Assembly: GCA_902576415.1 (NCBI GenBank) | Contig: CACGVZ010000008.1 | Location: 1 to 58,883, forward strand | DNA from: an uncultured Prochlorococcus sp. | GTDB lineage: Bacteria > Cyanobacteriota > Cyanobacteriia > PCC-6307 > Cyanobiaceae | Direction: 5' to 3' | Length of the DNA: 58,883 bases | Shown: in pieces, positions 19,289-28,856 of the stretch | Layout: every line of letters begins with the position of its first letter | How positions within the stretch are numbered: position 1 is the stretch's first letter | Notes under the pieces: model-generated | Database searches by the model: none | The model's input: the letters and a program-made list of their open reading frames with translations, nothing else | What the model was told of the DNA's origin: nothing | Program-made: the position numbers and the translations under genes

Positions 19289-19747
19289 TCCAAGGTCTGC
19301 AATTATATGATCAGCCATTATTGCTGCTTTTACTTTTAAGTAAATTTTTTCGATGGTACCTTCAGAATCAATTAAAAAAGTATTTCTGATCGTTCCCATA
19401 TATTCTTTTCCCATGAATTTCTTCAGTCCATAGCTATCGTAATCAGAAGAAACCTTGAAAGGTTCAGGATCAGTTAAAAGAATAAAAGGTAAATTAAATT
19501 TTTCAATAAACTTCTGATGAGAGGATGCATTATCTTTACTAATACCAAGGACAACAATATTATTTTTTTGGAGTAAATCCCAATTCTCTTTAAAATTACA
19601 TGCTTCTTTAGTACATCCTGGAGTATTATCTTTTGGATAAAAATATAGTATTATTCGTTTACCTTTAAAATCACTAAGAGAAACTTCTTTCTCAAAAGAA
19701 TCTTTTAATTTAAATTCTGGTGCTTTGTCGCCAACCTTAAGAGCCAT
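19280..19747 (-). CDS. bcp: Peroxiredoxin Q / Bcp
   Basis: A thiol peroxidase that reduces hydroperoxides using thioredoxin. I start it at the ATG at 19747 (MALKVGDKAPEFKLKD), giving 155 residues, the usual size. The peroxidatic and resolving cysteines are in PGCTKEACNF, five residues apart as in atypical two-cysteine PrxQ. Its first base coincides with the first base of the divergent phosphopantetheinyl transferase gene, so the two starts share DNA. Confidence 0.93.
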   Translation of the reverse strand: MALKVGDKAPEFKLKDSFEKEVSLSDFKGKRIILYFYPKDNTPGCTKEACNFKENWDLLQKNNIVVLGISKDNASSHQKFIEKFNLPFILLTDPEPFKVSSDYDSYGLKKFMGKEYMGTIRNTFLIDSEGTIEKIYLKVKAAIMADHIIADLGLS

Positions 19748-20403
19748 TGAAATTATTAAATGAGTATGAATATAAAATACCAAAAATTTGGTTTTATGAG
19801 ATTAAAGGTGTGCAAGATGTCGCAACTGTAGAAGAAATTCAAACTGCAAAAAAACTAACAAATTCAAGATCAAAGATTTTCTTAGAAACAAGAGGTTATT
19901 TACGACAATCACTTTCAACACTTTTTGATTTAGACCCCCTAGAAATTCCAATTAATGCTCATCCTGGAGAACCCCCAAGTTTACCTTCTGGCATGGGAAA
20001 TATAAGTTTAAGTCATTGTAAAGATGCCATTACTATAGTCTGGCATAAAGGCAAAATAGGGATTGATATTGAGAGAACAGATAGAGATTTTAACCATTTA
20101 AAATTTGCAAAAAAATATTTTTTTCATACCAATAAATCAAACCATAATAATTATTTAACAAAAAATATGGTCTTAAATCAATGGTGTGCTGTTGAAGCTG
20201 CTATAAAATGGGATCATGGAAAATTAGCTAAAGACATTAACCATTGGCAATTTTTTGAAAAGAGAAAAGAGTTAATTCATAAGAAGAAAAACATACATTT
20301 AAATTTTTCACAATTTAACTTCTACAATTGGACTATCGCTTTAGCCTACGAAGAAAAAACTTCTTTTAATTCTGAGATTATTTGTTGTTCAAAAAATTTT
20401 TAG
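19747..20403 (+). CDS. 4'-phosphopantetheinyl transferase (Sfp/HetI type)
   Basis: Transfers phosphopantetheine from CoA to acyl carrier proteins. The 218-residue frame contains ISLSHCKDAITIVW, the Mg2+-binding GIDIERTDR and the second motif WCAVEAAIKW, where the usual lysine of KEA is replaced by valine. It begins at TTG 19747. There is no in-frame ATG until well inside the conserved domain, so this weak start, or another non-ATG nearby, is required. It overlaps the divergent bcp start and the convergent rarA stop (4 bp). Confidence 0.82.
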   Translation: MKLLNEYEYKIPKIWFYEIKGVQDVATVEEIQTAKKLTNSRSKIFLETRGYLRQSLSTLFDLDPLEIPINAHPGEPPSLPSGMGNISLSHCKDAITIVWHKGKIGIDIERTDRDFNHLKFAKKYFFHTNKSNHNNYLTKNMVLNQWCAVEAAIKWDHGKLAKDINHWQFFEKRKELIHKKKNIHLNFSQFNFYNWTIALAYEEKTSFNSEIICCSKNF

Positions 20404-21689
20404 TTTTCTTTTCTTCTAAGCAGTTTTTCATATTGAGTTTTTTCCCATCCGTTATTATTTGGTTCCCATATTTTTAAACCTCTTAAAGATTTAGGAAGAT
20501 ATTCTTGTGCGACCCAATTACCTGGATGATTATGAGGATTGACATAACTAATAGAATTATTTTTTAAATGAAGTGGAACATCAAATGCATTGGTAGATTT
20601 GATTGTTTCAATTGCTTTAAAAATACTTTTCGTACTATTACTTTTTTTAGACATAGCTAAATATAAAGAAGCCTGCGTTAAAAAATATAATCCTTCTGGA
20701 AAACCAACTCTATCAAAAGCATCACAACAGGATTGTACAACTACTATGGCATTAGGATCAGCTATTCCAATATCTTCACTGGCAGATATAAGTAGTCTTC
20801 TAAAAATAAAATTAGGATCTTCACCAGCCTCTAGCATGTTAGCAAGCCAGAGTAAAGTTGCATCTGGATCAGAACCCCTTATGGACTTGATAAAGGCACT
20901 TATTACATCGTAATGATTTTGACCATTTTTATCGTAAACAATATTTTTCTTTTGAATTGCATCCTCTGCTATTGAGAGATTAATCTTGGTTTCTTTAGAA
21001 TCATTTTCAGCAGTTGTCTCTATGGCCATCTCTAGTGCATTGATTAATGTTCTTGCATCGCCGCCCGAAAATTTAATTAAATGACTTATAGCATCTTGAG
21101 TTAAATAAACCTTTTTTGATTCTTTTTGTATTGAATAGTGAGTAATGACTTTTTGTATGATTTTCTGCAAATCATTTTCTGACAACGGAAGTAATGTAAA
21201 AATACGAGACCTACTAACAAGCGCTTTGTTAACAGCAAATAAAGGGTTTTCAGTTGTAGCACCAATAAAAGTTATAGTTCCATTTTCTATTGAAGGTAAT
21301 AAAGCATCTTGCTGAACTGATGTAAATCTATGAACCTCATCAATAAATAAAATTGTTTTTCTTTTTGAATTTATTAATCTATCTTTTGCATTAGTTATCT
21401 CATTTCTTAATTCTTTAACACTTGATAATACTGCATTTAACTTAATTAATTTTGAACGAGTATTAAAGGAAATAATTTCAATTAGAGTAGTTTTTCCAAC
21501 ACCAGGAGGACCAGAAAAAATAAAATTACTAATCTTATCGTTTAATATTGCACTTCTTAAAAGCGAATTCTCATTCAGGATTGATTGTTGTCCAAAAAAA
21601 TCTTCCAAATTCTTTGGTCTTAATTGATCTGCCAAAGGTGCATTACTTTCTATTTGCGAATAATTAGTAAATAAATTTTCTGAATGCAT
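20400..21689 (-). CDS. rarA: Replication-associated recombination AAA+ ATPase RarA (MgsA)
   Basis: A 429-residue AAA+ protein that acts at stalled replication forks. Visible motifs are the N-terminal APLADQLRPKNLEDFFGQ typical of RarA/WRNIP1, Walker A GPPGVGKTT (about residues 60-68), Walker B ILFIDEVHRF, sensor 1 GATTENP and the arginine finger region VSRSRIF. The C-terminal part has IRGSDPDATLLWLANMLEAG and SASEDIGIADP, which are RarA hallmarks. It is 33 bp downstream of pgm. Confidence 0.94.
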   Translation of the reverse strand: MHSENLFTNYSQIESNAPLADQLRPKNLEDFFGQQSILNENSLLRSAILNDKISNFIFSGPPGVGKTTLIEIISFNTRSKLIKLNAVLSSVKELRNEITNAKDRLINSKRKTILFIDEVHRFTSVQQDALLPSIENGTITFIGATTENPLFAVNKALVSRSRIFTLLPLSENDLQKIIQKVITHYSIQKESKKVYLTQDAISHLIKFSGGDARTLINALEMAIETTAENDSKETKINLSIAEDAIQKKNIVYDKNGQNHYDVISAFIKSIRGSDPDATLLWLANMLEAGEDPNFIFRRLLISASEDIGIADPNAIVVVQSCCDAFDRVGFPEGLYFLTQASLYLAMSKKSNSTKSIFKAIETIKSTNAFDVPLHLKNNSISYVNPHNHPGNWVAQEYLPKSLRGLKIWEPNNNGWEKTQYEKLLRRKEN

Positions 21690-21722
21690 AAAAATAAAAT
21701 CAAAAAATCATTACTTTCAATT

Positions 21723-23360
21723 CTATGTAATAACTGTAGGAGTTTCCATTTGAGTAAGTTTTGAAATGTTTAATAAAGTATCTAAATCATTTATTAGAGG
21801 TCTCAAAGCGATCTGAGGATTTAACGAAAGATTCTGTTTAGGATTGAAAAATTTCTCAAAGTAGAGTCTTAATGTTGCACCCTTAGTTCCAGTTCCAGAA
21901 AGGCGCACAATTACTCGAGAATCATCATCAAGCACCAATCTTAAACCTTGATTTTCACTTGTGGAATTATCAACTGGATCTAAATATGAAAAGTTATCTG
22001 CAATTTTAACTAAATGGCCAGCAAAACTATTTCCTTTTAAATCTTTGAGCATAGAAGTTAGGTTACCAAAGATTTGATTAGCAATATTTGAGGGAATTGC
22101 CTCATAATCATGTCTTGAATAATAATTCCTACCAAATTGTTTCCAATGATTCTCCATCAAATCACTTACCGAACATTTTTTCTCAGCTAAAACTTGCAAC
22201 CAATACAAAACTGCCCAGAGTCCATCTTTCTCTCTCACGTGATTACTACCTGTTCCGAAACTTTCTTCTCCACATAAAGTAATTAAATTAGAATCTAAAA
22301 GATTTCCAAAAAACTTCCAACCAGTAGGTGTCTCGAAACAAGGTATATTTAATGCTCGAGCAACATTATCAACCGCTGAGCTGGTTGGCATGGATCTTGC
22401 CACACCTTTAATACCATCTTTATAACCAGGTACAAATTTTGTATTAGCAGTAATAACTGCAAGACTATCACTAGGATTAACAAAACATCCACTTCCTAAA
22501 ATCATATTCCTATCTCCATCTCCATCGCAAGCAGCACCAAAACTATAAGATTTTTTATTTAATAACAAATCAGCCAAGTGGGATGCATAAGTAAGATTAG
22601 GATCAGGATGTAAACCACCAAAATCTTTTAAAGGGTTACCATTCATGACACAATCATGTGCAAGACCCATTTTTTCAACAAAAATATTTTTTGCATATGG
22701 GCCTGTGACCGCATTCATTGCATCAAAAATTAACGAGAAATCTTTTTTTAAAAAATCACTAATTTGATCAAAATCAAAAATTTTCTCCATCAAAATAGAA
22801 TAATCTTTTAATCCATCAATAATTTCTAGGGTAGTTTCACCGTAAGGATAAGTTCCATATTCAGTAAAATCAGGTAATTGAATTTTACATATTTTATAAC
22901 TAGTTATTGATTGTGAAGCCTTGAAAATCTTATTGGTAATTATCTCAGGAGCTGGGCCACCATTAGAGATGTTCAATTTCACTCCAAAGTCACCATCAAT
23001 CCCGCCTGGATTATGGCTTGCAGAAAGAATAATTCCACCAATAGCTTTTTCTTTTCTAATTAAATGTGATGTCGCAGGAGTAGATAATAAACCGTATTTT
23101 GGAACAATAACCTTTTGGACTTTATGAGCAATACATATTTGGACAATTTTTTCTATTGCTTCAATATTGCCATATCTTCCATCACCACCAACTACTAATG
23201 TTGAACCTCTTAAATCTTCTAATGATTGTAAGATTGCTTCAATAAAAACTTCTAGATAATGTTCTTCCTGAAACCTTAAAGTACTTTTTCTTAAGCCAGA
23301 GGTGCCTGGTTTTTGATCTAGAAAAGGAGAATTGATATTAATTATACTAACTTGAGTCAT
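21723..23360 (-). CDS. pgm: Phosphoglucomutase (alpha-D-phosphohexomutase family)
   Basis: Interconverts glucose-1-P and glucose-6-P for glycogen and nucleotide-sugar metabolism. At 545 residues it is the length of the pgm/PGM1 class rather than the shorter PgcA class. The active-site serine lies in LSASHNPGGIDGDFGVK (about residues 113-129). The metal site DGDGDRN, the sugar-binding CGEESFGTGSNHVREKDG and the phosphate-binding RLSGTGTKGATLR follow in order. Confidence 0.95.
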   Translation of the reverse strand: MTQVSIININSPFLDQKPGTSGLRKSTLRFQEEHYLEVFIEAILQSLEDLRGSTLVVGGDGRYGNIEAIEKIVQICIAHKVQKVIVPKYGLLSTPATSHLIRKEKAIGGIILSASHNPGGIDGDFGVKLNISNGGPAPEIITNKIFKASQSITSYKICKIQLPDFTEYGTYPYGETTLEIIDGLKDYSILMEKIFDFDQISDFLKKDFSLIFDAMNAVTGPYAKNIFVEKMGLAHDCVMNGNPLKDFGGLHPDPNLTYASHLADLLLNKKSYSFGAACDGDGDRNMILGSGCFVNPSDSLAVITANTKFVPGYKDGIKGVARSMPTSSAVDNVARALNIPCFETPTGWKFFGNLLDSNLITLCGEESFGTGSNHVREKDGLWAVLYWLQVLAEKKCSVSDLMENHWKQFGRNYYSRHDYEAIPSNIANQIFGNLTSMLKDLKGNSFAGHLVKIADNFSYLDPVDNSTSENQGLRLVLDDDSRVIVRLSGTGTKGATLRLYFEKFFNPKQNLSLNPQIALRPLINDLDTLLNISKLTQMETPTVIT

Positions 23361-23392
23361 ATTTTTAAGAAACTTCCAAAAATCTAACTAAA

Positions 23393-23563
23393 TTAATGAG
23401 GCATTTCGGAAGTTCTTAACATAGCGATAAACCATAATGAAGAAATTAATAATGCGCTAAGAATTCCATAATTAACACCAAATTTAGAAATTGTAATTGG
23501 AACTATTAGTGGAAATGTTAACGCCCCAAACAACGGAGTTAAAGCTACAATTTTTTTCAGCAT
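23393..23563 (-). CDS. Small two-helix membrane protein (56 aa)
   Basis: Complete frame from ATG 23563 to TAA 23393-23395. Two hydrophobic stretches (VALTPLFGALTFPLIVPI and ILSALLISSLWFIAML) are joined by a short polar loop and followed by RTSEMPH. No family name is recognised. It lies nine bases downstream of the DUF4912 gene remnant on the same strand, so it is probably read from that transcript. Confidence 0.6.
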   Translation of the reverse strand: MLKKIVALTPLFGALTFPLIVPITISKFGVNYGILSALLISSLWFIAMLRTSEMPH

Positions 23564-23572
23564 TAATTTAAT

Positions 23573-24672
23573 TTAAAACCACTCAGTCTCAGCATTATCT
23601 TTTTCATTAGTATCGTCAAGTGGTGTAGTTCTATCAAATTTCATTGATATACTTTTTTCTTGCTCACCAGTTACATCAACAGCTTTAATATCATATTTTT
23701 GAGTCCCATCTCTAAACGGAACTTGAATTCTAAAAGTACCATCCGCGGCAAGAGGTACTTCTTCTCCACCTATTGTAAGTTTTGCAGAAGGCTCTGTAGC
23801 TCCATAAACAATTAATTCAGCATCAGCAACTAGCCAAAAAGATCTATTTTTAACAATTCCGCTTCCAGAATCATTTAAACCTGATGACCATTTCCCAGCT
23901 CCTGAGTCTGTAAGATTATCATTTAGGTTAGTTGAATTTACATTTTCCATAAATTCTTCAGAACCAACTTTTCTTCTTAGAGGAATATTAGTTGCAGCTT
24001 GGTATAACCTTCATGCATACCATTTTGTTCTGAAACAACAGGATTTGAAATATCTGGAATTGACTCAGAAGTAGATTCCAAATTAAAAGGTACAAATTTA
24101 TCAAGAATTTGCTCAGAAGGATGAGAACCAGGAACGTGGCTTGTAGAAGAAAATGCCAATGACATCCAGTTAAAGCCATATTTATAACCCAATTCAACTT
24201 TATAATCTCTATCTGCAAGTGGGATTGGCAAGTACCACTCAGTACTGTAGCTATCAACTGCTATCTCCCTTAGTGTCCCTTGATTCAAGTTGCTCCCTTC
24301 AGAACCGGATGCATCAAATAATCGTAGACATAATTTATTGGCTCCCAAAGATTGAGCTTTTTCTCTATCTGCATCAGAAATCTGCCAAAAAACATAAGCC
24401 CAATCTGGATCTCGGGGTAAAAAAACTACATTTGTTTTAACTTCATCACTACTATTAAGAGTATTGGACTCAAAAGTTTCTTCAGATTTTGACTGAGAAG
24501 GAGTTGTATATGTTTTTTTTGTAGATTTTTCTTGATATTTGAGAATTAAATCAACTAAAACAGCTTTTGTTTTGCGACTGTATAAAGGAACTGATAATTT
24601 ACTTGCTTCTTGACGTAATTGTCTGAGGGTAAGTGAGAGTAATTGATCTTTATTCATGATCCCATCAGCCAC
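23573..24672 (-). pseudogene. DUF4912 (Rho-N/SAP-like + DUF4912) gene with one frameshift
   Basis: The two pieces form a single protein of about 365 residues. The GTG start at 24672 has GGAG nine bases upstream. The N-terminal 45 residues look like a Rho-N/SAP-type helical domain (LLSLTLRQLRQEASKLSVPL). DUF4912 follows, with LPRDPDWAYVFWQISDADRE and DYKVELGY. A C-terminal half has SFWLVADAELIVYGATEPSA. The frame is lost at 24008-24013; one more T there would restore HERLYQAA and run through VGSEEF into the ATG at 23950. The function is unknown in cyanobacteria. Sequence error is likely because both halves remain well conserved in pattern. Confidence 0.8.
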
Positions 24673-24941
24673 TTTAAATTCTCCGTTTTTGTTTGGGATC
24701 AGTATGTTCTTTTTTTTGGGGAATTGTGTGTCTTTTTGTCCTGTCGTCAGGATCCTCTGACTACTAAAAAATTCTCAAAATTGATATTTCTCTTCAAAAC
24801 AGTTGGTATCAAAGCAATTAATTAATTTTCAAATCTTTTTTGAATGTAAATTAATTTTCTTTTTTTTTAAATTTTATTACCTGAATTTGTTAACGACTCA
24901 ACAAAAATAAATTTTTTCTTTGGGATCAATTAAGAGTAAAT

Positions 24942-25289
24942 TCAGCGTTGTTCAACTAGAAGTACTAAATCATCTATCTCTAAATCCTCAATATTTTTAC
25001 CTATTTTTTTTGAAAAAGTACTCAATTTTTCCGAAGATAATTCTAACTGCTCATAAAAAAGATCACTAAATTTTTTATCATCAAATTTCTGGGATTGGCT
25101 ATCACACCATTCTCTCAGGGAGTTTTGATTTTCAAAACTATTATCTACATTAATAGTTTTTAAAATATGGAGGCAATGAGCGAGTATTCTTAAATGATGT
25201 TTCTGCATAATAGGTAGATCAAGCTTATCAATTTCTTGAATAGTTTCAATGTTTAATGGGTTAGACAAGGGATCGAGATGATTAGACAT
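24942..25289 (-). CDS. Conserved hypothetical protein divergent from sufB
   Basis: A 115-residue helical, acidic soluble protein without cysteine clusters or a recognisable DNA-binding motif. It is therefore not SufR, the iron-sulfur repressor often found divergent from sufB in cyanobacteria, although it occupies that position (96 bp from sufB). I do not recognise the family. A role linked to the Suf genes is possible only from position. Confidence 0.6.
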   Translation of the reverse strand: MSNHLDPLSNPLNIETIQEIDKLDLPIMQKHHLRILAHCLHILKTINVDNSFENQNSLREWCDSQSQKFDDKKFSDLFYEQLELSSEKLSTFSKKIGKNIEDLEIDDLVLLVEQR

Positions 25290-25384
25290 TAATTTTTAGT
25301 TTTAATAAAGGAAAAAAACTCAATATTGGGGGTATCTTTCGTTAAAGTATATAAAGCTAATTGTAATAAGTTATTTTTGATAAC

Positions 25385-26827
25385 ATGGTTAACGAAAATT
25401 TAGTTAAAGATGTAGTAAAAGAGCCTTACAAATATGGTTTCGTTACTGATATTGAAACTGAAAAAATAGAAAAGGGATTAAATGAAGATATCATAAAATT
25501 AATTTCACATAAAAAAGAAGAGCCAAAATTTCTTCTTGATTTTAGATTAAAAGCCTTTAAAAAATGGCAAAAGATGAAAGAGCCTGATTGGGCAGCATTA
25601 GGATATAAAAAAATTGATTATCAAGATATTATTTATTACTCTGCTCCTAAGCAAAAAGAGAAAATTTCTAGCTTAGATGAGGTCGATCCCAAACTACTTG
25701 AGACTTTTGACAAATTAGGAATACCCCTCACGGAGCAAAAAAAACTCACAAATGTAGCAGTAGATGCTGTCTTTGATAGTGTTTCTATTGCCACAACTTT
25801 TAGAGAAGAACTTGCTGAACATGGAGTTATATTTTGCTCAATTAGTGAAGCAGTAAAAAATTACGGGGATTTGATTGAAAAATATTTAGGTACAGTAGTT
25901 CCAGCTAGTGATAATTATTTTGCAGCACTAAATTCAGCAGTTTTTAGTGATGGTTCTTTTGTTTATATCCCAAAAGGTGTTACCTGCCCTATGGATCTAT
26001 CTTCCTACTTCAGAATTAATAGTGGGGATTCAGGACAATTCGAAAGAACACTAATTATTGCTGAAGAATCAAGTTCTGTAAGTTATCTAGAAGGTTGTAC
26101 AGCTCCAATGTTTGATACAAATACCCTACATGCAGCAGTTGTAGAGCTTATCGCATTAGACGATGCCTCAATAAAATATTCAACAGTACAAAATTGGTAT
26201 GCTGGAGATGAAGAAGGTATTGGCGGAATTTTTAATTTTGTCACCAAGAGAGGAAAATGTTTGGGTAAGAGAAGTAAAATTAGCTGGTCTCAAGTTGAAA
26301 CAGGGTCTGCAATTACATGGAAATATCCTAGCTGTCTTCTTTTAGGGGAAGAATCTGTGGGAGAATTTTATTCAGTAGCTCTCACCAATAATCTTCAGCA
26401 AGCAGATACCGGCACAAAAATGATCCACATTGGTCCTAAGACCAAATCAACTATTGTTAGCAAAGGTATTAGTGCAGGTAACTCAAAAAATAGCTATAGA
26501 GGTCTTGTCAAAATGGGAACAAAAGCTACAGGATCAAGAAATTACAGTCAATGTGATTCAATGTTAATAGGGGATCAAGCTTCTGCAAATACATTCCCTT
26601 ACATCAAATCTCAACAACCCAATTCTGAAATTGAGCATGAGGCAAGCACATGTAGAATCTCAGAAGACCAACTTTTTTATCTCCAAAGCAGAGGCATAGA
26701 ATTTGAAGAGGCAGTATCTATGATGGTCAGCGGTTTTTGCAGAGATGTATTTAACCAATTACCCATGGAATTTGCTGCTGAGGCAGATAAGTTATTGGCA
26801 CTTAAACTAGAGGGATCAGTAGGTTAA
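25385..26827 (+). CDS. sufB: Fe-S cluster assembly scaffold SufB
   Basis: SufB is the scaffold and partner of SufC and SufD on which Fe-S clusters are built. The 480-residue protein has the conserved N-terminal region [17 protein letters not shown] and the core beta-helix with [20 protein letters not shown] and a C-terminal [21 protein letters not shown] follow, the last shared with SufD. It is first in sufBCDS, which is compact and in the usual cyanobacterial order. Confidence 0.97.
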   Translation: MVNENLVKDVVKEPYKYGFVTDIETEKIEKGLNEDIIKLISHKKEEPKFLLDFRLKAFKKWQKMKEPDWAALGYKKIDYQDIIYYSAPKQKEKISSLDEVDPKLLETFDKLGIPLTEQKKLTNVAVDAVFDSVSIATTFREELAEHGVIFCSISEAVKNYGDLIEKYLGTVVPASDNYFAALNSAVFSDGSFVYIPKGVTCPMDLSSYFRINSGDSGQFERTLIIAEESSSVSYLEGCTAPMFDTNTLHAAVVELIALDDASIKYSTVQNWYAGDEEGIGGIFNFVTKRGKCLGKRSKISWSQVETGSAITWKYPSCLLLGEESVGEFYSVALTNNLQQADTGTKMIHIGPKTKSTIVSKGISAGNSKNSYRGLVKMGTKATGSRNYSQCDSMLIGDQASANTFPYIKSQQPNSEIEHEASTCRISEDQLFYLQSRGIEFEEAVSMMVSGFCRDVFNQLPMEFAAEADKLLALKLEGSVG

Positions 26828-26848
26828 TTAATCAATTTCTAAACTGAT

Positions 26849-27634
26849 ATGCAAAGTAAAATGAAAGAATCAGATCCAATTTTAGAAGTTAAAAATCTCT
26901 CTGCATCTACTGATAATCTTCCAATTTTAAAAGGAGTTTCACTTACTGTCTATCCCGGAGAAATACATGCCATCATGGGAAGAAATGGATGTGGCAAAAG
27001 CACTCTTTCGAAAATCATTGCAGGACATCCCTCTTATAATATTACAAGTGGCGATATAAAATTTTTAGGTGAAAACATCAACTCTCTAGAGCCTGAAGAG
27101 AGATCTCAATCAGGAATTTTTCTTGGCTTCCAATATCCAATTGAAATTCCAGGTGTAAGTAATCTTGAGTTTCTTAGAGTTTCAACAAATGCTAGAAGAA
27201 AATTCCTCAACAAAGAAGAATTGGATACTTTTGATTTTGAAGAATTAGTTAAAGAAAAGTTAGAAATTGTGAAAATGGATCACGCATTCCTATCAAGGAG
27301 TGTGAACCAAGGCTTTTCTGGAGGTGAAAAAAAAAGAAATGAGATTCTGCAAATGGCTTTACTTGAGCCCAAGATAGCAATATTAGATGAGACCGATTCT
27401 GGTCTAGATATCGATGCTCTAAGAATAGTGGCATCAGGAATTAAAAAAATATCTAATTCACAAACTGGAATTATACTTATTACCCACTATCAAAGATTAT
27501 TAGATGAAATTAAACCAAATTATGTCCATGTTATGTCAGACGGGCAAATCATAAAAACTGGTGATAGTGATCTTGCTCTAGAGCTTGAGGAAAAAGGGTA
27601 TGAATGGACTGATAACTTTATAAAAGAGACCTAA
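26849..27634 (+). CDS. sufC: Fe-S cluster assembly ATPase SufC
   Basis: A 261-residue soluble ABC ATPase that drives the SufBCD scaffold. Walker [10 protein letters not shown] is at about residues 46-54 and signature [14 protein letters not shown] follows. Walker B has [16 protein letters not shown], with the SufC-type DETDSGLD in place of the transporter-type DEPTSALD. It is 21 bp after sufB and 4 bp before sufD. Confidence 0.97.
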   Translation: MQSKMKESDPILEVKNLSASTDNLPILKGVSLTVYPGEIHAIMGRNGCGKSTLSKIIAGHPSYNITSGDIKFLGENINSLEPEERSQSGIFLGFQYPIEIPGVSNLEFLRVSTNARRKFLNKEELDTFDFEELVKEKLEIVKMDHAFLSRSVNQGFSGGEKKRNEILQMALLEPKIAILDETDSGLDIDALRIVASGIKKISNSQTGIILITHYQRLLDEIKPNYVHVMSDGQIIKTGDSDLALELEEKGYEWTDNFIKET

Positions 27635-27638
27635 ACAA

Positions 27639-28856
27639 ATGGAAATTATTGAAAAAATAAAACCTAATAAATCGGATGATAACCTAACAGAAATACAAAA
27701 AATCTGTCTTCAGAAATTACAATCAAGCCCTCTCCCTAATCCTAAAAGTGAACTATGGCGACTTTCAAATAAATCAAAATTGTCAACCTTTTTAGGTTAC
27801 TCAGTTAACGAAAAAGATTCAAAGTTTGATTTACCATATCCGAAAAATTCTCAAAGTACTATTAGATTAATAATTGGTGAGAATTGCCAAATTAAATTAA
27901 TAGAGAAAAATTATTCAATACAGCAATTAAGTGAGGATGAATTACAAAAATATATCAAGGAACAGGTATCTCTTTTTAAGCAAAACGAAAATTGGAGTGA
28001 CCTACTAAATCTGTCCTTGAGTTGTAAAAATAATATTTTAGGATTAAAAATAAATGGATCAAAAATTCCTCCTATTGAAATTTTTAGTCACGCATCAAGT
28101 AATACTTTAAACGCAAAAACCCTTGTAATATTTTTTGAAAAGAATTGTGATGTTGACTTATTGCAAGTAAATCTTGGTAAAGAAAACTCTTCATTATCTC
28201 AATCAACTTTCTTTTTCTTGAAAGAAAATAGTTCCGTAAATCATGGTGTTGTTTCTTACGGAGAAAACAGATCCAATCTATTAAATTCTCTCAATGTAAT
28301 TCAACAAAAAAATAGTGCATACAACTTAGGATCTTTACATTTCAAATTCAATTATGCGAGATTTGAAATTAGTATTAAACAATCGGCGGGAAATGCTAAA
28401 ACAAATATCAAAGGTATGCAAATAACAAAAAAAGATGAGCAGATCTCAACCTATACAAAAATAGAATTTAATGGCCCAAATGGATTCCTAGATCAAATTA
28501 ATAAATCACTTGCTGATGATAAATCACATGCAATATTTGAAGGATCAATAATAGTTCCGAAAATTGCCCAGAGAACTGATGCTTCGCAATTAAGCAGAAA
28601 TTTACTTTTATCAAATCTCGCACAAATAGATACCAAACCTCAATTAGAAATAATTGCTGATGATGTCAAATGCAAACATGGGGCTACAATTTCGCAACTA
28701 AATGAAGAAGAACTTTTTTATATGCGAACAAGAGGGATCACATTAACAGAAGCAAGTAAACTACAATTAAGTTCTTACTTTCAAGAAATAATTTCATTTA
28801 TTCCCATTTCAAAAGATAAATGGGATTTGCTTGATAAACTTTTAAACGAGAATTAA
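27639..28856 (+). CDS. sufD: Fe-S cluster assembly protein SufD
   Basis: A 405-residue paralogue of SufB that forms the SufBC2D complex. The N-terminal part is divergent (SELWRLSNKSKL is the typical SufD entry motif). The C-terminal beta-helix has ADDVKCKHGATISQLNEEEL and FYMRTRGI, matching the family. The stop codon overlaps the sufS start by one base (TAATG), so translation is probably coupled. Confidence 0.95.
   Translation: MEIIEKIKPNKSDDNLTEIQKICLQKLQSSPLPNPKSELWRLSNKSKLSTFLGYSVNEKDSKFDLPYPKNSQSTIRLIIGENCQIKLIEKNYSIQQLSEDELQKYIKEQVSLFKQNENWSDLLNLSLSCKNNILGLKINGSKIPPIEIFSHASSNTLNAKTLVIFFEKNCDVDLLQVNLGKENSSLSQSTFFFLKENSSVNHGVVSYGENRSNLLNSLNVIQQKNSAYNLGSLHFKFNYARFEISIKQSAGNAKTNIKGMQITKKDEQISTYTKIEFNGPNGFLDQINKSLADDKSHAIFEGSIIVPKIAQRTDASQLSRNLLLSNLAQIDTKPQLEIIADDVKCKHGATISQLNEEELFYMRTRGITLTEASKLQLSSYFQEIISFIPISKDKWDLLDKLLNEN

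Noticed and set aside
24942-25289. Protein divergent from sufB as the SufR repressor
   Set aside because: It lacks the helix-turn-helix and the C-terminal cysteines of SufR and is much shorter.
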